From an uncultured Prochlorococcus sp. (GTDB lineage: Bacteria > Cyanobacteriota > Cyanobacteriia > PCC-6307 > Cyanobiaceae), in contig CACBEF010000003.1 of NCBI GenBank assembly GCA_902538225.1, positions 62,001-126,000 of the forward strand: a stretch of 64,000 nucleotides of DNA, given 5' to 3'. The notes under the pieces are model-generated. The model searched no databases and was not told the DNA's origin. It saw nothing but the letters and a program-made list of their open reading frames with translations. Made by a program: the position numbers and the translations under genes. Numbering within the stretch: position 1 is the first letter of the stretch; every line of letters starts with the position of its first letter. This document shows, one piece after another, positions 59,076 through 64,000 of this stretch.

Positions 59076-59624
59076 TTATGCTTTTGGCTTTGGTGGCATG
59101 TAACCTTTTAAGCCAGTGCATTCAAGACTATCAATTGTATTAACTCCAGTTTGTGGGTTAGTTCCACTAGCTCTTTCACATAATGATTTTCTCTGAGAAA
59201 GATCAAGATTTGCATCTGTAAAGTCTGCACCATCTATAATTGCTCCATCAAAAACACTTTTCATTAGCTCACCATTTGTAAGATTCGCATCAGATAAATC
59301 AGCATTATCAAAACGTACAGCATATGCAATAAGATCTTTCATGTTGGCGCTTTTGAAACTAGAATTCTTTGCAGTTGTCACGCTCATATAGGCGCCTTGA
59401 AGATTAGCCTCTCCTAAATCTTGATAAGATAAATCATATTTTACAAATTCATTATTTTGAAGATCTGCTCCATGAAGATCTTCTTTCAATCCATCTACTG
59501 ATGAAGGATCACTAGGATAAAGTGCATTAGCAGAAATTGGATTAATAAGTAAACCAACAATTAAAGGAAGAAAAATAAATAGTCTTTTGAAAGACTTATG
59601 TAGTGATGAAAAAATAGAGACCAT
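59076..59624 (-). CDS. Exported pentapeptide-repeat protein
   Basis: About 182 residues from ATG 59624 (the track's TTG adds five residues). Signal peptide LFIFLPLIVGLLINPISANA, then pentapeptide repeats of the A(D/N)Lxx type (HGADLQNNEF, DLGEANLQGAY, NADLSDANLTNG, DGADFTDANLD). A C-terminal domain with a Cys pair (KSLCERASG and LECTGLKGY) resembles thylakoid-lumen pentapeptide proteins. Location in the lumen is inferred. Confidence 0.82.
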   Translation of the reverse strand: MVSIFSSLHKSFKRLFIFLPLIVGLLINPISANALYPSDPSSVDGLKEDLHGADLQNNEFVKYDLSYQDLGEANLQGAYMSVTTAKNSSFKSANMKDLIAYAVRFDNADLSDANLTNGELMKSVFDGAIIDGADFTDANLDLSQRKSLCERASGTNPQTGVNTIDSLECTGLKGYMPPKPKA

Positions 59625-59710
59625 TTCGATCGACGTCAAATAGAAAAACCTAAGACTATTATTTCATGGGTTGGTCATTTACAACGCTCCTGCTAACGAA
59701 CTGTTGCAGT

Positions 59711-60649
59711 TTATTTAATTTCTGCAGTTAGAAAATCTTTGGCGAGGTGAGTATTTGGAAAAACTTTTTGCGCCTCTTTAAGTAAATCGCTTGGTGTGAT
59801 TGAATTTTTATTAGTGTATCTTGGACTTAAATGAGTAATAATTAATTTTTTTGTATTAGATAATAATGCTGTTTTGGCAGCCATGATTGTTGTGGAATGT
59901 AATTTTTCGTAGGCCATGCTTTCATCCTCTTCTGAAAAAGTCGATTCATGTACTAGTAAATCAGCATTTTTTGATAGTGAAACAGCTGATTTGCTAAAGA
60001 TTGTATCTGTGCAATAAACAAAACTTTCACCCTCTCTAGGAGGTCCACAGAATTCTTTCCCATCAAATGTCCTGCCATCCGCTAATACGACTTTTTTACC
60101 TTGTTGCAGTTCTGAATAAATTGGTCCAGGTGCTATGTTTAGAGACTCTGCTTTTTTGATATCAAATATACCTGGTCTATCTTTTTCACTAACTCGATAT
60201 CCATAAGCAGGTATTTTATGTTTAAGGCAGGCGCAATTTACTTTTATTTTGTTATTTTCAAATAAAATTTTATTTTCTGATGCAAAATCTTCAACTTCCA
60301 CAAAATGCAACGGGAAAGATAATTTGCAAAAACTACTTTTAAGTGCAGAATTTATAAAACTTCGCAACTCTGAAGGACCATAAATTTCAATACCCTTACT
60401 ATTTCCTGATAAACCTAAGGTAGCCAGAAGTCCAGGTAAACCATAAATATGATCTCCATGCATATGTGTGATAAATATTTTCTTGATTTGTGAAGATTTA
60501 ATATTGCTTTTCATTATTTGATGTTGCGTTCCTTCCCCACAATCAAAAAGCCAAACTTCTGATGACTGTGATAATTTAAGTGCTAGGGAAGAAACATTTC
60601 TTGTTAAGGATGGGACTCCTGAGCTTGTTCCTAAGAAGGTGATATTCAC
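59711..60649 (-). CDS. rnz: Ribonuclease Z
   Basis: 312 residues, metallo-beta-lactamase fold. ITHMHGDHIYGLPGLLATLGL (HxHxDH), YCTDTIFSKSAV, VHESTF and final ITHLSPRY match tRNase Z motifs; GTQHQIMKS is the exon-side loop. Trims 3' ends of tRNA precursors, relevant as the tRNA-Val here lacks an encoded CCA. GTG start. Confidence 0.93.
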   Translation of the reverse strand: MNITFLGTSSGVPSLTRNVSSLALKLSQSSEVWLFDCGEGTQHQIMKSNIKSSQIKKIFITHMHGDHIYGLPGLLATLGLSGNSKGIEIYGPSELRSFINSALKSSFCKLSFPLHFVEVEDFASENKILFENNKIKVNCACLKHKIPAYGYRVSEKDRPGIFDIKKAESLNIAPGPIYSELQQGKKVVLADGRTFDGKEFCGPPREGESFVYCTDTIFSKSAVSLSKNADLLVHESTFSEEDESMAYEKLHSTTIMAAKTALLSNTKKLIITHLSPRYTNKNSITPSDLLKEAQKVFPNTHLAKDFLTAEIK

Positions 60650-60714
60650 TTATTTATGATATTTTTATTTTTATATCTGGATTAAATCTAGACTTTTAGT
60701 CAAACTTAGGCAAA

Positions 60715-61914
60715 TTGAGCATTTGTTTTTTAAACAAAGTGATACTTAAATTTAAAAATAATTATAGTAAATGTTGCCTGATTACCATTTTATTTATTTG
60801 TGTTTTTCAGAGTCAAAGTGTTTTTGCATCTAGAGAGCCAAGAATTAGAGTTTTGATATCAAAAAATAACAATTTAAGGATTAGATCAGATAGATCAATT
60901 CCTTTAATCATAGAGGGGGAATTTTTTTCAAGTAAAAAAATAAAAGGCTTAACTTTGAAAAATGAGAAAAATAGAAAAATTTTATACTTTGATAAAAATA
61001 AACAAAAAAAATATGACTTAAAAAATAATCAACAATTTCAAATTAGATCTTTTGATGGAAGAGGTATATGGGTAGGTCAGAAAAGATTTTCTGGTAAACT
61101 TAATCTCTTCGTACTTGATTCTGAAATATTGGTAGTGAATGTTTTAGGAATAGAAAAATACTTAAGTAGTGTAGTGGGCTCAGAGATGCCAACAAAATGG
61201 CCTATTGAAGCATTAAAAGCACAAGCAATTGCCTCAAGAACTTATGCTTTAAAGCAAAAGGGAAATAATTTATTTGATATAGATTCAACCCAGAAAAACC
61301 AAGTTTATAATGGGCTGGAGTCCAGAACTTATAAAACTATCAGAGCCGTTAAAAGTACTAGATCTTTAGTTTTGACGTATAAAAATAAATTAATTAATGC
61401 TTTGTTTCATAGTAGCTCAGGTGGAATGACAGAAAATAGTCAAGATGTATGGAAGAATAAATATCCATATTTATCAAGTGTGAAAGATTTTGATAAAAAT
61501 AATCCAAAATTTAGATGGCAAAAAAAAATTTCGAGTAATGAATTAATAGATTTATTCCCCAAGATTGGAGGTTTAAAAAATATAGAGATTCTAGATATTA
61601 CTAGTACCGGGAGGGTAAAAAATGTAAAACTTATTGGGGTTTATGGTTCTGATCAAATATCTGGGGTAGTTTTAAGAAAAAGATTAGGTCTCAAAAGTAA
61701 TTTTGTGAGATTTAAATTTTTTGAGGAAGAATTAAACAATAAATTTCCTTCAAAAAAAGGTTTGATAGTTTTTGGTCAGGGATCAGGTCATGGAGTAGGA
61801 ATGAGTCAATGGGGTGCTAAATATCTGGCGTCTAGGGGCCAAAAAGCTGAAAGAATATTAAAGCATTTTTACAGGGGTGTGCAGATTAAACCTTTTAGAA
61901 AAGATTACTTATAG
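60715..61914 (+). CDS. SpoIID/LytB domain protein
   Basis: 399 residues. N-terminal signal or anchor CCLITILFICVFQSQSVFAS, then the SpoIID domain: LGIEKYLSSVVGSEMPTKWPIEALKAQAIASRTYAL and a SSGGMTENSQDVW block, ending GQGSGHGVGMSQWGAKYLASRG. SpoIID-like proteins are peptidoglycan lytic transglycosylases or amidase enhancers. TTG start. Convergent with truB. Confidence 0.88.
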   Translation: MSICFLNKVILKFKNNYSKCCLITILFICVFQSQSVFASREPRIRVLISKNNNLRIRSDRSIPLIIEGEFFSSKKIKGLTLKNEKNRKILYFDKNKQKKYDLKNNQQFQIRSFDGRGIWVGQKRFSGKLNLFVLDSEILVVNVLGIEKYLSSVVGSEMPTKWPIEALKAQAIASRTYALKQKGNNLFDIDSTQKNQVYNGLESRTYKTIRAVKSTRSLVLTYKNKLINALFHSSSGGMTENSQDVWKNKYPYLSSVKDFDKNNPKFRWQKKISSNELIDLFPKIGGLKNIEILDITSTGRVKNVKLIGVYGSDQISGVVLRKRLGLKSNFVRFKFFEEELNNKFPSKKGLIVFGQGSGHGVGMSQWGAKYLASRGQKAERILKHFYRGVQIKPFRKDYL

Positions 61915-61917
61915 AAG

Positions 61918-62841
61918 TTATTTAGCATTAAGGACTAATTTTGGATTTATATTAGATAGATCTTTATTTAAGAAGCCAATCCCGAGTAGTTTTTGTTTTT
62001 TATCTATCACTTTTATAGGTTTTTTACAATCAAAAGACTTGCTTTTCATTAAGTAATTAATATCAACTCTAATTGCTCTTCCTGTTTGCCAAAAGTTAAT
62101 TTGTTTTTCATTACTTAAGGTAAATGTTGAAATGTGATTAAGAGCAGAAATTGTTGGAACAATAAAATTTTTCGATCTTTCCCCCCCTTTTTCTTTTTCG
62201 ATATCAGATATTTTTATCGAGTTTTGTTCATCAAAGCCACAAGCTGAAATTCTTTTAAGTTGTAGAAGGCAACCTTCAGAATTAAGAATTTCTCCTAAAT
62301 CTCTTGCAATTGCTCTTATATATGTGCCAGCTGAACATTTGATTTTTATTTCTACAATTCCGTTTATTTGGTCCCATTTCATTAAAGTAAGTTCGTCTAT
62401 TTTTACTTTTCTTGCCGGTAATTCAAAATTTTCATTCCTTAAAAATTTTTTGTAAGCTCTCTCACCATCAACGTGCACACTAGATACTTTCGGCGGCATT
62501 TGTTTAATAATTCCTCTAAATCTATTTAAGTATTGATCTATTTTTTCTTCACTGATTTTAGGCCAACTTTTTTGATTAATTATTTCCCCGTGAATATCAT
62601 CAGTATTAGTTCTTATCCCTAATTTAATTTGTCCTATGTAAGTTTTACCCTGAGGAAGATATTGAATAAATCTTGTTGCACTGCCTATCGCGATTGGTAA
62701 TGTTCCTATAACTTCTGGGTCAAGAGTTCCTGTGTGACCGACCTTTTTTGTATTAAGTAACTTTCTTATTTGTTTAACACAATCATGGGAGGTACATCCT
62801 TTATCTTTATTAATTACTAAGAATCCATCTTTAGTTTCCAT
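61918..62841 (-). CDS. truB: tRNA pseudouridine55 synthase TruB
   Basis: 307 residues. Catalytic block [20 protein letters not shown] (Asp nucleophile), [17 protein letters not shown] at the start, [15 protein letters not shown] and [18 protein letters not shown]-terminal PUA-like domain follows. Isomerises U55 in tRNA T-loops. Confidence 0.94.
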   Translation of the reverse strand: METKDGFLVINKDKGCTSHDCVKQIRKLLNTKKVGHTGTLDPEVIGTLPIAIGSATRFIQYLPQGKTYIGQIKLGIRTNTDDIHGEIINQKSWPKISEEKIDQYLNRFRGIIKQMPPKVSSVHVDGERAYKKFLRNENFELPARKVKIDELTLMKWDQINGIVEIKIKCSAGTYIRAIARDLGEILNSEGCLLQLKRISACGFDEQNSIKISDIEKEKGGERSKNFIVPTISALNHISTFTLSNEKQINFWQTGRAIRVDINYLMKSKSFDCKKPIKVIDKKQKLLGIGFLNKDLSNINPKLVLNAK

Positions 62842-62917
62842 TTTTAATATTAAGAATACTTTGAGAAAGATTTATAACCATCCTATGATTTTGGTATCGG
62901 AAATTTAGAGAAAAAAA

Positions 62918-63658
62918 TTGAAAAACAATATTTTTATTGTAAAAGAGTTTTTAGACAATGCTTTTAATTTGAAATCACATTTAATGGAATACTTATCTAT
63001 TAAAGAATGTGATTTAGATGGATTCCTTGCAAATGCAAAGATGAATTTGGCAAATTCACATCCTGGAGATGCTTTGAATGATGTTTCAGATTTTTATACT
63101 GAGATTGTAGGAGATAGGCATGTAGCTGATTTAGCTGCTTGGCACATCACAAGTAGGGACTACATTGCTGATACTTTAAAACTTCAGCAGAGATTTTCTA
63201 GAGATTTAGTTTTGGATTTTGGAGGAGGTATTGGTACGCATGCCTTAGCTAACGCTATGTCTTCAAAAGTCGAACATGTTTTTTTTGTAGATATTAATCA
63301 AACAAATAGAAATTTTGTTGAATACAGGGCTAAGAAATTAGGAGTCGAAAAAAAACTTACTTTCTGTAAGACAATTGAAGAAACACAAATATTGAAATTT
63401 GATACGATAGTTTGTCTTGATGTTTTGGAACATCTTTCAGATCCAACTTCTCAAATTAATAATTTCTTTGAGATTATGGATAGTAATTCTATTGCTCTAT
63501 TTAATTGGTATTTTTACAAAGGGGATAAGAATGAATATCCGTTTCATATCGATGATATTCAAATTGTTGAAAAGTTTTTTGAGACTCTTCAATCAAATTT
63601 TTTAGAAGTATTTCATCCAATTCTTATAACTACAAGAGCTTATAAGAAAATTAGATAA
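62918..63658 (+). CDS. Class I SAM methyltransferase, unknown substrate
   Basis: 246 residues. SAM motif [17 protein letters not shown] at about residue 94, acidic end of strand 2 [11 protein letters not shown], and [15 protein letters not shown] (motif IV). The N-terminal 90 residues form a specific domain. The last 8 bases overlap the 3' end of rpmA on the other strand. Position beside truB and rpmA hints at a ribosome or tRNA target but gives no proof. TTG start. Confidence 0.75.
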   Translation: MKNNIFIVKEFLDNAFNLKSHLMEYLSIKECDLDGFLANAKMNLANSHPGDALNDVSDFYTEIVGDRHVADLAAWHITSRDYIADTLKLQQRFSRDLVLDFGGGIGTHALANAMSSKVEHVFFVDINQTNRNFVEYRAKKLGVEKKLTFCKTIEETQILKFDTIVCLDVLEHLSDPTSQINNFFEIMDSNSIALFNWYFYKGDKNEYPFHIDDIQIVEKFFETLQSNFLEVFHPILITTRAYKKIR

Positions 63659-63911
63659 CTATATTAACTTTTTTTCTATTTCTTAAATTTCTTTTAATGC
63701 TTTCGAAACTTACGGTCCCTTCTTTAAGTGCAAAAAGAGTGTCATCTTTACCTTTCCCGACGTTGATCCCCGGCAAAAAAGATGTACCTCTTTGGCGAAT
63801 TATAATTGATCCAGCAGTTACTTTTTCTCCTCCATAAGCTTTCACACCCAATCTTTTGGAATTTGAATCTCTTCCGTTTCTAGTAGAACCTGTTCCTTTT
63901 TTATGTGCCAT
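63651..63911 (-). CDS. rpmA: 50S ribosomal protein L27
   Basis: 86 residues: [20 protein letters not shown] and [20 protein letters not shown] are the L27 signature. N-terminal tail reaches the peptidyl-transferase centre. Downstream of rplU (L21), the usual rplU-rpmA operon. Confidence 0.97.
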   Translation of the reverse strand: MAHKKGTGSTRNGRDSNSKRLGVKAYGGEKVTAGSIIIRQRGTSFLPGINVGKGKDDTLFALKEGTVSFESIKRNLRNRKKVNIVI

Positions 63912-63920
63912 TAGAAGTGT

Positions 63921-64000
63921 TTAATTTGTAGATTTTTCGGATTTTGGTTTAGTTTCCTTTTTAACAGTTTCTTCCTTTTTAGAAGAAGACTTAGGAGCAC
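63921..64000 (-). CDS. rplU: 50S ribosomal protein L21, C-terminal end only
   Basis: Only the last 25 codons are in the window: a Lys/Ser/Thr/Glu-rich tail APKSSSKKEETVKKETKPKS. Identity is inferred from the position directly upstream of rpmA and the basic C-terminal extension common in cyanobacterial L21. Confidence 0.75.
   Translation of the reverse strand, partial: APKSSSKKEETVKKETKPKSEKSTN

Noticed and set aside
63417-63605. 62-aa plus ORF
   Set aside because: Alternate frame inside the methyltransferase gene.
1-64000. CRISPR arrays, IS elements, integrases, prophage genes
   Set aside because: No regularly spaced repeats, transposase, integrase or structural phage genes were recognised.

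Overview
This window looks like a chromosomal segment of a high-light-adapted Prochlorococcus. The DNA is very AT-rich, genes are short and tightly packed, and high-light-inducible (hli) genes, 2Fe-2S ferredoxin, a photosystem II S4-domain protein and many cyanobacteria-only families are present. No plasmid, phage, IS or CRISPR signature was seen. The strain assignment is inference; the protein families are what the sequence shows.

Layout. 1-11 kb: small conserved proteins, an EVE-domain gene with a fossil second copy of its 5' end about 5 kb away, a CobW-like P-loop protein with two metallophosphoesterase-like genes behind a Fur/Zur-like site, then DsrE-like and cupin proteins. 11.4-17.4 kb: a compact plus-strand operon encoding a Ni-dependent guanidine hydrolase (GdmH type), HypA- and HypB-like nickel chaperones, an NMT1/TauA-type ABC importer and a Rieske oxygenase; I read it as guanidine (or guanidino-compound) nitrogen acquisition. 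17.5-25.7 kb: accessory region full of microproteins (29-57 aa, mostly missing from the ORF track), with candidate RNAs including a probable glutamine-II (downstream-peptide) riboswitch. 26-29.6 kb: envelope genes (GT2-GtrA glycosyltransferase, a polytopic membrane protein, LptF/G permease). 29.6-42 kb: a second accessory region with three hli genes, two fatty-acid desaturases, a DUF938 methyltransferase interrupted by an in-frame stop, and many more microproteins. 42-64 kb: mainly core genes (HI0933 flavoprotein, GAF protein, pirin, murD, SDR, a free-standing DNA-ligase adenylation domain, a photolyase-like protein with apparently permuted domains, tRNA-Val, PSII S4 protein, serA, prmA, petF, RNase Z, SpoIID, truB, rpmA, rplU).

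How genes work together. In the guanidine operon the importer would bring in substrate, HypA/HypB would load nickel into the hydrolase, and the products (ammonia and urea) would feed nitrogen assimilation; the Rieske enzyme may pre-process a substituted guanidine. The candidate glutamine riboswitch would link a DUF4278-like microprotein to nitrogen status. The hli genes and desaturases fit light and membrane acclimation.

The most notable patterns are the guanidine operon, the riboswitch-microprotein unit, at least three families of diverged microprotein pairs inside this one window (one with conserved flanking non-coding DNA), a cascade of three overlapping membrane microgenes, and a recurring 14-bp palindrome AAGTAWAAATACTT, once inside a strong promoter.
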